This document shows positions 41,826 to 53,345 of a DNA stretch of 64,000 bases, in pieces (position 1 is the stretch's first letter; each line of letters opens with the position of its first letter). The stretch lies in NCBI GenBank assembly GCA_026122225.1, contig JANEZZ010000732.1:186001-250000 (forward strand), in the 5' to 3' direction. The DNA comes from Heloderma charlesbogerti. Its lineage: Eukaryota; Chordata; Lepidosauria; Squamata; Helodermatidae. The notes under the pieces were generated by a model. The model was given only the letters and a program-made list of their open reading frames with translations. It had not been told where the DNA came from and made no database searches. A program made the translations under genes and the position numbers.

Positions 41826-43279
41826 TCTTAGTAAAATTAAAGTTCTGTTCCTCTCAACCAACAAAGCAGTCATCAAGATCTCATTGTTACTTATCTAGTT
41901 GGCTGAGCTTAAGTCATGCTGTTTGGTGGGCTTCTTGATCTCCCTCCCAAACAGATCAAACCCTTGCCTTTTACAACCCTTACGCTGATGACCCCGTCCT
42001 AAGTTTCAGACCTGGTCATACCACTTAGTCCTAGTTCTACCATCTAACTCTAATAGGGTTGCCTCCCAGTGCAAGCCAGGTTTATCATTGACTTCAGAAG
42101 CTCCTTAATGAAGTTATCTCTCCTAAGCCAAGCAGCTTTTCCCTTGGGTGGAGCTGGCTAACCAACCCACTTGTGGCAACTCTCTTTGCCCCATTTCCAA
42201 GAACACTTTCCAGTGCACACAGCCAGTTATAGCAAAGAGGTTCATTGTGGAGACGGCCAGACAATTAGCAGAGCAGGACTTGGAAAGAAGATTTTTAGCC
42301 ACATTTTATTATTAACCCTTGAACAATCTGGGATGGGAAATAAAAACTTGTTCTCTCTGGGTGGAGAACAAGCCCAAGAGTTCATTCTTCTGCTAAGGCA
42401 GCTAAACAATTAAAGACAGATAAACTACTAACAGTCAGCAGCCCCGTAACTAAATCTGCCACTCCTACAACAAGAAATAAGTACTCAGCTGTAGAACCTG
42501 ATTCCCTTTCCTTGTCGGCAGGCCAGACCTCCCCTCCCCGACCTGTTTGAAGTTTCTTCCTTGGGTCTGGAAAATGGGAAACTGTTGACCCCTCCTCCTT
42601 CAAGCAGCACCTTCAATCTTTTAAAATACTCCTGTTCTGAAATGGTTGCAAACCGGTGTCTTTTAACTGCTCAAACTGTTAGGGCCATCTTTGAGAAACT
42701 ACAGGCACTTGGTAAGAAGGCAGACCCATTGGGGGAGGAATTCTGGAGGAATTTTAAAAAACTTTTCCCCAAGTTGGGAGCAGCCCACAGATCTCTATTC
42801 CAAATCAGCAGGCTCTGGCCACTTGGAAGGAACCTCCAATTCAAAGAGCAGGTTATCCCTTGACTCAAGGGACAGATAATAGTATGCTGAACAGATCCAG
42901 CTGTATCCGGGTGTTGCAAACTTCAGAAGCGCTGCTGTAAATTGCCCTGATTAGCGTTAGCAGGGGGAATGGGCCTCGCAGAGGACTGTGAGCCATCTGC
43001 TAAAATGCCACCCTCACTTTATAGATTTAAAATGCATAGATTGGCTTCCCTCCAAATATGAGAAGAGGCCTTTGCTTACCTTTGAAAAACCTGTAATTCC
43101 ACTCATGTTATTTAAAATGAAAGCCTTTGGGGTAGGTTTTCAGATCACCCCTATCTGTGTCTTTTCTGACACAGTACTCTGACCCTTATTACAGTGAAAC
43201 ACAGCCTCTCACATTGCCGATAAGGCGTCCATGACAAGTCTTTCGAGAATCAAAAGTCGATTGCTGCCCTTCTGCTCGC
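41826..43279. other. No gene recognised
   Basis: Several frames of 60-100 codons occur (for instance 42561-42863), but none resembles a family I know, and no repeat family is clear. Confidence 0.4.
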
Positions 43280-43664
43280 TTGCCTGCAGCAGAAATTCGA
43301 ACAGATATGTCCTGCCCTAAACCACTTGAAGACCATCCCTTTTCCATCAAGGACCAAACCTGTCTCACTGAACTCGACATTAACTGGGAAAAACTAAACG
43401 CCTGTTTGGCCTCCCTAAACGTCACTGCAGAATCAGTGAGAGAACATCTTTTCCAACAGGACCCTCTTTATCCAAACAGCATCACCAGTAAACAAATGTC
43501 TACTCCCATTGGAAATATTAGTGTGGCAGTGGTCCTGCTCCAAATGACAGCTGCTCAGCAAATTGATCTGATTTCTTTCGATAATGTGGCACCTCATACA
43601 TGTATTCATGGGCTAGTGTCACAAATACAACCAAAGGCTTTAGATAGATATTTCACTCTTGAAA
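43280..43664 (+). other. Unidentified open frame fused to a CR1 end
   Basis: A 142-codon frame begins MPAAEIRTDMSCPKPLEDHP and stays open with ordinary amino-acid composition (DINWEKLNACLASLNVTAES) until it runs into CR1 sequence at about 43665. I do not recognise the first 125 residues. It may be a piece of a transposon or a host exon. No splice or promoter context was seen. Confidence 0.25.
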
Positions 43665-44310
43665 TATTGTGTCCTGTTCTGGTCACCATACCTAAAAAAA
43701 GATATTGAAAGCTGGAAAAAGTGCAGAGGAGGGCACCTAACATGATCCAGGGGCTGGAGCATCTCCCCTAGGAGAGAAGGTTACAACAGCTGGGCTTGTT
43801 TAGCTTTGAGAAAAGGAGAGTGAGGGGAGACACAATAGAGGTGTACAAAATTATGCGTGGTGTGGGGAATGGGGATCCGGAGACATTTTTCTCCCTCTCT
43901 CATAATACTAGAACCCAGGGTCATCCCATGCAGCTGATTGGTGGCAGATGCAGGACAGATAAATGGAAGGACTTCTTCACACAGCACAGAGTTAAACTAT
44001 GGAATTCGCTACCACAGGAAGTAGTGATGGCCACCAATTTGGGTGGCTTTAAAAGGAGGTTGGACAGATTCCTGGAGGAGAAGGCTATCAATGGCTACGA
44101 GTCCTGAGGGCTATGTGCTACCTCCATGTACTAGAGGCAGTGAGCCTATCTACACCGGTTGCTGGGGAACATGGGTGGGAGGGTGCCGTTGCGCTCATGC
44201 CCTGCTTGTGGGTTCCTGGTTGACAGGTGGTTGGTCACTGTGTGAACAGAATGCTGGACTAGATGGACCCTTGGTCTGATCCAGCAGGGCTCTTCTTATG
44301 TTCTTATATG
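43665..44310 (+). mobile_element. CR1 3' end, third subfamily, well preserved
   Basis: The frame LGLFSFEKRRVRGDTIEVYKI, typed in part, then MQLIGGRCRTDKWKDFF, KLWNSLPQEVVMATNLGGF and KRRLDRFLEEKAINGYES is the C-terminus of CR1 reverse transcriptase. The tail ends TTCTTATGTTCTTATATG. Confidence 0.8.
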
Positions 44311-44559
44311 CTGACACATCCAAGCGGCCTGATGGCCCAGTTGGCACTGCTCATGGAACGTGATGAAAATTTGACTTTCCATGACCACCACCCCTCCATC
44401 TGCCATAGATACCAACCTCTCCACATGCACAATGCACCTGTGAGTCAAACATACGTCATCTGACTAAACACGGTACCACAGCAACTCCTAGGAGGTCAAA
44501 GCCCACAACAGAGCCTCTTTCAGAGCAGAGAGATTGACTTTCTGCTTTTCAGGGAACTC

Positions 44560-44995
44560 TCTCTGTTCTTTCCCAAAACATTGCAGGATGGAATTCTAAG
44601 AGCAGAGATGACTCCATCAATCTTTCTAAATTTGATATCCTGATGCTACAAGAGACCTGGCCCGTAGACAATAGAACTAAAAGGGCTTCTCTGCCCGCCA
44701 GGAATATGCCACTCATAGTGATCAAAAGGCCAGGACTAGGGGTAGTTTAGGCTGATTTCTTTCAACAAGGCTCCATTTGTCAATGCCAACTGGTGATAGC
44801 AGTTACAATCAAATTTAACAACTCTAATGTACTGCCAATAAATGTGTACCTCCCCTCCCCATGTTATCATTCTCAGACAAAATCAATATGGCAAGATCTC
44901 GAAAAGTATATTGGAAATCTACTCTTTGCCACCTCAACCACACAAGTACTTCAACTTCAATGCCAGACAAGGGCCAAATGATACTGCCCTTTATG
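44560..44995 (+). mobile_element. LINE endonuclease N-terminal fragment
   Basis: The frame NIAGWNSKSRDDS, FDILMLQETWPVDN and later INVYLPSPCYHSQ resembles the start of an apurinic-type LINE endonuclease of a third kind, unlike the CR1 and L2-like copies here. It has stops and no reverse transcriptase. A Vingi-like origin is possible but not proven. Confidence 0.45.
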
Positions 44996-45059
44996 CAGGA
45001 GGGAGGGAGTGGCGGTGACACGACAAGTGTGCATGGAAGCTGCAGGGCTTCCACGAAGC

Positions 45060-46395
45060 TCCTTTGAATGCAGAGCACTTTGCTGAGGGACAGCAGCATC
45101 CAGGTGCAGCGTGGAGAGGGCAGGCCTGGTGGGGTGGCTTCCACTGGCCAGGAAGATACTGACCAGAGACTCCCTAGACTCTTTCCCCTGCTGCAGGGAC
45201 CCCCAAGGAGAAGGAGGTTGGCTCTTTCCCCACCTGCAAAAGACGAGGCCAGACCCCTCCTGCCAAGCGCTGTTCCCAAACACCAATGGAGGCAAGAGAA
45301 TGGAGGGGGGTGTCAATGGGGATTGGGTCTGGGGGTACTCCAAGATCCATCATTCCCTCTGAAAGATCAGGTTCATGGTCTGGGGGTACTCCAAGATCCA
45401 TCATTGTCACTGGAGGCCCAAGTGGCTGCTGCAGCTCGGAGTGCCTTTTACCAGCTTCGGCTGGTTTGCCAGCTATGGCCTCTCCTGGACAGGGATAGCT
45501 TGGCCATGGTGGTACAGGCATTAGTCGCCTCAAGGCTGGATTGCTGCAACGTGCTCTGTCTGGGGCTGCCCTCAAGGCTGCTCTGGAAGCTGGAGCTCGT
45601 GCAGAACGCAGCCGCTCGGCTGTTGTCAGGAGATGCCCCTTTTCATCATGCATCTCCTTTGCTGAGGGAACTGGACTGGCTGGTATTCAGTACCGGGCCT
45701 GGTTTAAGGCCCGGTAGTACTAGTGTGCAACGCCCTAAACAACTTGGGACAACTTCCTTACCAACCTGCCCAGTCACTGAGGTCATCGGAGGGCATGTCC
45801 CTGGTGGTTCCACATGGACCCATGGCCCACCAGGAACAGAGCTTTCAGAGTGGTGGGCCCCGCTTCTGTGGAACTCCCTGCTCAGGAGGTCAGGCCGGCG
45901 CCAACGTTGTGCTGCTTTCGGTGCCTCTTGAAGACATTGTTATTTCGAGATGCCTTCCCTGAGTGACCAGCTATGGTTTATTAAGTTCAGAATCTGTTCT
46001 TTTAAAATGTTGTAATTATTTATATTACTTAATTGTTATTGCATTTACACCCCGCCTTTTCTCCTCTTGCAAGGAACCCAAGGCAGCTTACATTATCCTC
46101 CTCCTCTCCATTTTATCCTCCCAACAACAACCCTGTGAGGTAGGTTGGGCTGAGAGTCTGTGACTGGCTCAAAGACACCCAGTGAGCTTCATGGCTGAGA
46201 GGGGACTAGAACCTGGATCTCCCAGCTCCCAGTCGAACACTCTGACTACTACACCATATGGGCTCTGTTTTAATTATGAGATTAATTCTGTTTTAATTAT
46301 GGGGTTGTAATTGTTTTACCTTGTTGTTCACTGCTCTGCAATCTTTGATGTGGAGCAGTATGTAAATATTGTAAATAAATAAATAAATAATTGAG
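45060..46395 (+). mobile_element. L2-like LINE 3' part with nested SINE
   Basis: LGVLQDPSLSLEAQVAAAARSAFYQL, RLDCCNVLCLGLPS and LVQNAAARLLSGD are the C-terminal L2-type reverse transcriptase. Stops and frameshifts follow. The 3' tail (AATAAATAAATAA) ends near 46390. A tRNA-derived SINE sits inside the tail at 46020-46264. Confidence 0.75.
46020..46264 (-). mobile_element. Second tRNA-derived SINE family
   Basis: On the minus strand GTGTAGTAGTCAGAGTGTTC and GGTTCTAGTCCCC are box A and B of a different tRNA-like head. The tail contains AACCTACCTCACAGGGTTGT. It is inserted in the tail of the L2-like LINE at 45060. Confidence 0.65.
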
Positions 46396-47159
46396 GGGCA
46401 GTGCCTCGACGCTGGAGGGGCTTTCTCTGCCGGGGGGGGGGGAGTTCTTCACTCTTGGGGATGGAGGCCTCCCAGGCAGTCTTCGACACTGCTGTTCTCG
46501 GCAATGGATCAGCAGCCTGGCATGTGAGCATGTGCAGAGTGCTTTGGAGTGGCACCCACAAGGGAGGGGCCCACAATCCACAACCCCACCCACCCTCTTT
46601 CCATGCTAAGGGCCACATGGGGGAGTGGTGGAAGAGGCGGGGGCCACTGGGGGTCGGAGCCAAATGATTTGGGCCCATCTCCTGCACCCCTTCTGCAACC
46701 ACCTCCTTCCCCAGCTAGGGGAGCACCGCTCATGGGTGATCTCTGCCCTCCCCGTTGGATCCATGGACGAGCCACTTCCCCACATGCTCAACCCCTGTCC
46801 TGGGCCCTGCAAGCAGCCTCTCAGCCTCTCTGTGCCCTTGCAAAGGTCGGGGTGCTTCCGGACCTTGTCAGACACCCCCGTTTCTTTGTGCTCCTCAGTA
46901 CCATGTCTTCCTCCTATCGCAGGGCTGGTAAGTGGTCGTTAGAAGTTAATCTTCTATCTAGCATTGTCTCATTTTTTGTTTCTATTATATATTTCTTTTC
47001 ATAGAGAGCCCAATCTGGATAAAGAGGGAAGCATGAAGGCTGTTACGTCGTTTAGACAGAATGAGGTCGTGTGGGGAGATTACAGCATGCAGAAAGTCTT
47101 CATTAGAATAGAAAGAGAGATGGAGAACAGAGAATCGATAGATTTATGCTTTCTGATGT
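46396..47159. other. No gene recognised
   Basis: The region is GC-rich from 46400 to 46900, with overlapping frames on both strands that look like composition effects. Confidence 0.4.
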
Positions 47160-48830
47160 TCATTCATTCATTCATTTCATTTATTATATTTCTATACCGC
47201 CCCATAGCCGAAGCTCTCTGGGTGGTTCACAAAAACTAAAAACCATTAAAATACACTATATAAAATATAAAACCATTCACATAATAACATAGAACAAATT
47301 ACACACAACAACACATATCTAAAACAATTTAAAACAATCAGCCAGAGACAATCAAGGGACTCATTATACACTGCCAGAAGCCTGAGAGAAGAGGGCAGTT
47401 TTAACCTGGCGCTGAAAAGATGACAATGTTGGCGCCAGGCGGGCCTCATCAGGGAGATTATTCCACAAATGCGGAGCCACCACCGAAAAGGCCCTCTCCC
47501 TTGTCACCACCCTCTAAGCCTCCCTTGGAGGAGGTTCCCGGAGGAGGGCCTTAGATGCAGAGCGTAGTGTGTGAGCCAGTTCTTGCCGGGAGAGACTGTA
47601 ATCCCGAGTTATGTAGGGCTTTATAGGTCAAAACCAGCACTTTGAATTGGGCTTGAAAGCATATAGCCAGCCAGTGCAAGCGGGCCAGTAACAGTCTTAT
47701 ATGTTCAGACCTTCTGGTCCCTGTTATCAGTCTGGCCGCTGCATTTAGCAGAGGCAGTCCCACGTAGAGCTCAGTGCAGTAATCTAACTTGGAGGTTACC
47801 AGAGCATAGGCAACTGAAGCCAGGTTCTCCCTGTCCAGATAGGGGCATAGCTGGGCCACCAACCGAAGCTGGTAGAAGGCACTCCGTGCCACTGAGGCCA
47901 CCTGAGCCTCAAGTGACAAGGATGGTTCCAGGAGGACCCCCAAGCTATGAACCTGCTCCTTCAGGGGGAGTGCAACCCCATCCAGAACAGGTTGAGCACC
48001 CTCCATCTAGTCAGGAGAACCACCCATTAACAGCATCTCAGTCTTGTCTGGACTGAACTTCAGTTTATTCGCTCTCATCCAGTCCACTGTCTCACCCAGG
48101 CACTGATATAGCACATCCACAGCCCACGTGAAGAAGATGAAAAGGAAAAATACAGCTGCATGTCATCAGCATACTGATGACAATGTACTCCATAACTCCG
48201 GATGACCACACTCAACAGTTTCATGTAGATGTTGAATAGCATGGGAGACAAAACCGACCCCTGCAGAACCCAATACTAGAGAGTCCACGGGGCTGAGCAA
48301 TATCCCCCAAGCACCACCTTCTGGAACCCACCATCCAAGTAGGAGTGAAACTACTGCAATGCAGTGCCTCCCACTCCCAACTTAGGCAATCATCCCAGAA
48401 GGATACCATGGTCGATGGTATCAAAAGCCACTGAGAGATCAAGGAGGATCAACAAGGTCACACTCCCCCTGTCTCTCTCCCAACAAGGTGGCCAAGGCTG
48501 TCTCCATGCCAAAACCAGGCATGAGCCCCAACTGAAATGGATCTAGATAGTCTGATCCAAGAGTGTTTGGAGCTGGTTGGCAACCACCCACTCAAGGACC
48601 TTGCCCAGGAATGGAACATTTGCCACTGGCCTAAAATTATTAAGATTTTCCGTCTCCAGGGAGGGCTTCCTTAGGAGTAGTCTCGCCACTGCCTCTTTGA
48701 GGCGGTCTGGGACCACTCCCTCTCTCAAGGAGGCATTTATCACCTCCCTGGCCCAGCCAGCTGTTCCTTCCCTGCCAGTTTTTATAAGCTAAGAGGGGCA
48801 AGGATCTAATACGGAAGTGGTTGCATGAAC
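47160..48830 (-). mobile_element. L2-like LINE with YADD reverse transcriptase, decayed
   Basis: The minus strand reads LRKPSLETENLNNFRPVANV and ANQLQTLLDQT at 48740-48545, then HQYADDMQLYFSF near 48175-48140 (the catalytic YADD), then LGVLLEPSLSLEAQVASVAR and FQAQFKVLVLTYKAL at 48006-47551. The tail has TTCATTCATTCATTTCATTT near 47160, on the plus strand. Many frame breaks are present. Confidence 0.8.
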
Positions 48831-49551
48831 CAGTCCAAGCATCTTGTCAACATCCTCGAGCTGTACCAACATCCAAGAAAACTGGACAAGGCTGTGCTCT
48901 GGACACCTCACATGATTCACCTGCTGCAAGACTGGAGTCTAAGCCCTGGTGGATGCAAGAGATTTTATCCAGCCTAGCAAAGAAATTACAGCAGGCCTCA
49001 GATGGGTCTATAGTCTCCTTAGGGCCATCATGTAATAGGCCATGGATAAGCCTGAAAAGGCAGCAAAATGTTGTTTCTTTGCAGACTTTGCTGCCCCGAG
49101 AATACCCTACCATAGGCACACACCAGGGTTCGATTGCACCCACTAGGAGTTCATCTCCATCTGTACTCAAGCCGCTTCCTTTCTTGTTAGTGTATTTTTA
49201 AATAAAGAGTTAGTAAGCTTAACTAGAGATACTGGCTTCTTGTTCTCCAGTTTCTTAAGTCCGTAATATTTCTGGGTCTGCTGTGCAGAAGCTAAGCTAT
49301 CAGAGGCTTCCCGTTCCAAGCTGCCCGGCCAGCTTATCAGTCGCCCCGCTAGCGGTTGCCTGGGCGTTGCTCTTTCTCTGCCTGCTGTGTGCAGATAGAG
49401 AAGGAGACTCGCCCACCGCCCTCTGCACCGGCTCTGATCTTGGAAGCACAGGCATCCACTCATAGAGGCAAGCGGGGACGATTGCCCCCCACATCCCCAT
49501 TCCAGTCACGAATTATGTCATTCTTGAGGGCTCCTGTTCTGGTCAGAGGAA

Positions 49552-49624
49552 GAAGTCCAGGCTGAAGGGGCAGGATTGCAGCTCGAGACTGATAGGCATA
49601 TGGTCAAGGAACACCTCATTACTT
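49552..49624 (+). mobile_element. CR1 fragment beside a segmental duplication
   Basis: CAGGCTGAAGGGGCAGGATT to GTCAAGGAACACCTCATTAC is CR1 ORF2 between endonuclease and polymerase. It stops exactly where the duplicated block begins. Confidence 0.75.
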
Positions 49625-50574
49625 TGAGACTAGGCGACAGCCCCTCCCTCCCTACAATCCCGAGTCTGGCAGTGCACAGATCCTGCCCAGCTTCCCAGTG
49701 GAGTCGATGGCCACAGGAAGAGGCTTACATGCCAGGACAACAGGAGGCCTCTGAGGAGGGTTGGCTGGAATGTTCTCCTTCATGGCATGATGTTTCATTT
49801 CAGCTGCGAGGTGGAGAAGGCAGTTTGTATGTTACAAAAACACTGGATTTGGGCTGGGCAGAGAAAAGATATAGGATTTCAGAACCCAGGGGAGGAGGGT
49901 GCTGTTTTGACCCTCTCCATAAACAGCACCACCACCCCTCTATGGATCTAACTGTGTCTCCATCTCTCTCTCTTTTTAGCAACCTGCAGGCAATGTCTCC
50001 CCGCACCTCCTCTGCCAATTCTTTGTGTTTATTTTTATTCTGCCTTTCCAAAAATGCTTCTCCACAGTAGCTATCAAATGTTTTAAAATGACCCCACAAA
50101 GCCAGTGTCCAGAGGGGAAGCAGCAGCCTTGTTACCCTGTTGCAGCAAAAACAACCAAGCGTCTTGTGACACTTTACAGACTTGCACATTTATTGTGGCA
50201 GAACCTTTTCTGGACAGAGCCCGCTTCCTCAGATACATGAAGGGTTATCTTCAGTTGCCAGGTGCATATGGGGGAATGCAGTCCGTGGGGGTCAAAATGC
50301 CAAGAAATGCAAAGGAAACAACCTGTGTCTTCTCTATGCAAAGGTCAAATGTGTACAAAAGAAGCACAGCAACAATTTGATATAATAATTTAACACTTCA
50401 AGAGGAGGAGAGTCACCCATGCTCTCAATTAAGTCTTAAATGGATAGAGTCAACTTGCTGATGAATTTCCATTCTCGTTCTACTGATTCTAGAGCCTCCT
50501 TTTTCAGTCTGGATACTGAAGTATGATGACACTGCAGTCAGCCACAGAGTGTCCAGGGAGGCCAAAGTGGTGAA
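49625..50574 (+). repeat. Segmental duplication, copy 2
   Basis: It is near-identical to 28233-29165, with a few substitutions and a short extra piece near 50480-50525. CR1 pieces lie on both sides of each copy. A third, diverged relative lies at about 37585-38420. Confidence 0.9.
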
Positions 50575-50582
50575 TGTGGCAA

Positions 50583-51653
50583 CCGAAGAACCCAATGTGG
50601 CTTTACAAAAACCTTAGAGATGACGTGAAAACAAAAAAGAATGCATATAGGAAGTGGAAGGAAGGACAAGCTACAAAGCTTCATAAAAATATTGAAGAGC
50701 ATTGGGCCCGGGACTGAGCCCTGCGGGACCCCGCTCCTTACCTCTCCCCAGTTTGAGAAGATCCCATTAAGAAGCACTCTTTGAGTCCGATTCTGTAGCC
50801 AACTGTGGATCCACCAGATCATTGTTTCATCTAGCCCACTTTGAGCTAGTTTGCTCATCAGGAGATTATGGGGCACTTTGTCGAAAGCTTTGCTGAAGTC
50901 AAGGTATATTATGTCCACAGCATTCCCACAGTCCACAAGAGAGGTGACCTGATCCAAAAATGAGATCAGATTCATCTGGCAGCATTTGTTCTTGAAAAAT
51001 CCATGTTGGCTTCGAGTAATCGCTGCATTGTTTTCAAGGTGCTTACAGATGGATTGCTTTATCATCTGCTCCACAATTTTCCCAGGGATTGATGTCAGAC
51101 TGACTGGTCTGTAGTTATCAGGTTCCTCCTTTGGGGCCAGTTTTGAAGAGAGGGTCAACATTAGCCCTCCTCCAGTCATCTGGCACTTCCCCCATCCTCC
51201 ATGATTTCTCAAAGAGAATAGACAGCGGTTCTGAGAGTTCTTCTGCCAGTTCCATTATTACTCTAGGATGCAGTTCATCTGGCCCTGGAGATTTGAACTC
51301 ATTCAAAGGAATTAGATGTTCCTTGACCATATGTCTATCGATCTCGAGCTTCAATCCTGCCCCTTCAGCCTGTACTTCGCCTTTGCCGGGGGCTCATTGA
51401 CCCTCATTTGGGAGCAGACTGAGCCAAAGTAGGAATTGAGCACCTCTGCCTTTTCTTTGTCATCTGTTATCACTTTGCCATCCTTATTTAATAGCTGAAC
51501 CCCCATTTCTTTGCTCTGCCTTTTACTATGCACGTAGCTGAAGAAAGCCTTTTTGTTGTTTTTAGCATCCCTCGCTAACCTCAGCTCAGTCTCAGCTTTA
51601 GCTTTCCTGACGCCATCCCTGCAATTCTGTGCTACCTGCCTGTACCCTTCCTT
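50583..51653 (-). mobile_element. CR1 LINE copy E, internally inverted
   Basis: The part at 50682-51653 is a minus-strand polymerase segment ([24 protein letters not shown]). The 99 bp before it (50583-50681) are plus-strand CR1 encoding NLRDDVKTKKNAYRKWKEG-like text. On the element map the plus piece ends just where the minus piece begins (AQNCRDG), so an inversion inside one element explains both. Both 3' and 5' ends are missing. Confidence 0.75.
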
Positions 51654-51941
51654 GTGTTCGCTGGTTGTTTTTTTTTTTGCCGTGATAGGCTATGTAAATA
51701 CTTACATAGCCTATCATGGCAAAATATAGGGATGCAAATGGCGGCGGCTACAGCAGCCACCATTTGCATCCCTGCAGGCTGCTCAGCGGCCGGATGTCTG
51801 GCTGCGGGCAGCCCTGGCCGGCAGCTCCACAGAATCTCCACTGAGCAGAGCCAGCTGGAGAGAATTTCGGGGGGAGGGACGGAGCGCCTCCCCCCCACCG
51901 CGAATGTCACCCTTCGAAAAGGTGGCTTTCGTACATCCCTA
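51654..51941 (+). mobile_element. hAT-like element fragment with one hairpin pair
   Basis: It holds the AT-rich palindrome at 51679-51720 and the GC-rich palindrome at about 51729-51772, then a subterminal block and a right end CATCCCTA at 51934-51941. The left terminus is absent; it abuts CR1 sequence at about 51653. No target duplication was found, so it is a truncated or rearranged copy. Confidence 0.7.
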
Positions 51942-53004
51942 CCAATTACCTTTCAAAGGTATTGTGTCCTTGAGAAACCTTTGGAAGGGGAGTTATAAAA
52001 GATGGTTGAATAGAATGAACCTAAAAATAGAACAAGCCCATTTGGCATGTCCATTTTTAAGTCCCCTGTATATTCACTAAGGGTACTGAGGTTAGGATTC
52101 TAATATTTAAGGTGTCTCCCTTTTTTCACAACATCACGAGGGCTGGCTCTAACATTAGGCACGGTGAGGAAGCCACCTTGGGCAGATGATTTTCATTGTC
52201 CTGAAAAGGAAACCTGATTTTAGGTGTCCTGAAAGAGCAGCTAATTGTTAGTTATTTGTAATTATTACTAACAGGGGGAGGTACTTCTTGGATTTTCTGC
52301 TTCAGGTGCCAAAATAACGTGGACAGCCTTGGGTACTGTGCACCCTGACTTTGAGTGTGTGAGGGGAGCGGGCATTTGCTCTCCTAGTACTAGGACACAA
52401 GAGGGCGTATGGATACCAGTTGCTGGGGAACATGGGTGGGAGGGCGCTGTTGCACTTGTGTCCTTCTTGTGGGTTCCTGATGGATGGGCCCTTGGTCTGA
52501 TCCAGAATGCCTCTCCTTATCTTCTTAAGAACGTCAAGAAGGTTCCAACGTTTCGACTGTATTGGAAGCTTCACCCTCTGTTGTAATTCCCACTAATATT
52601 TGAAAGGAGACACAAGTAAAACTGACAGAGCAGAGCACAGCCTACAGCAAATCTTCTGCTCCTGTTTTTTTGAGGCTGAATCGCTCGAGTGAAGGCAGAG
52701 TGAATCTCAGCTGCGCAACCTTCTTAATTTCTGATTCGCCAGTTGTCTGCAGCATCCCATTGTACACAGCTGGATGTCCGCCGTGTAAAGCTGAACCACG
52801 GGGCTGAAAAGTATGAAGCGGAACATCCCAGTGGTGCCACTCAGCTGTGCTGGTCCTGGTTGTGCAGCTGGTGATCCCCATGAACGTGCTGGCCATGAAC
52901 GAGCAGTCGGTGTTTCCAATAGTGCTGAATAATGTGGCTTTTCAACCTGATCATAAATGATCTGGAAATAGGAGTGAGCAGTGCCAAAAATACTTTTTGT
53001 GGAG
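51942..53004. other. Mostly unassigned sequence before the globin relic
   Basis: Apart from the CR1 tail at 52400-52535, no gene is recognised. Minus-strand frames at 52640-52925 look protein-like in places but match nothing I know. Confidence 0.4.
52400..52535 (+). mobile_element. CR1 3' end, third subfamily
   Basis: GGGGAACATGGGTGGGAGGG to CTTGGTCTGATCCAGAATGC is the short tail of this subfamily. Confidence 0.65.
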
Positions 53005-53215
53005 CCCAGGCTCCAAAAGCACCAGAGAGTTTGGAGCTGCCAGGATGGAGCTGTCCCAGGCCATGCCGAGGAGATTGGTGCCGAGGCCCTGCGCAGGGAA
53101 GCCCGCCCCGTCGGGTCCAAGACCCTTCCAGCCCCACTGTCCTGGGCCGAGGGTGTGACTGAGGTCCCTTTTTCAGTGCTGGGAACAGGGGGCTTAGACA
53201 GAAGCCAGGGTTCTG
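53005..53215 (+). pseudogene. Alpha-globin exon 1 relic with internal deletion
   Basis: It matches the 5' UTR, exon 1 and early intron 1 of the intact gene. After ATG at 53045 the text jumps from GAGCTGTCCCAGG to CCATGCCGAGG, a loss of 43 bp relative to the intact gene that breaks the frame. The donor reads CAGGGAAG instead of CAGGTAAG. The promoter is replaced by unrelated sequence and no exon 2 or 3 follows. It is the oldest of the three copies. Confidence 0.85.
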
Positions 53216-53345
53216 GCTTCATTTAAGAAGGTCTTCTTGTCTCTCCTTGCTATTCTCTGGAACTCTGCATTCAGTTAGCTATATCTTCCCCTTTCTCCCT
53301 TGCTTTTTGCTTCCCTTCTTTCCTCAGCTACTTGTAAAGCCTCAT

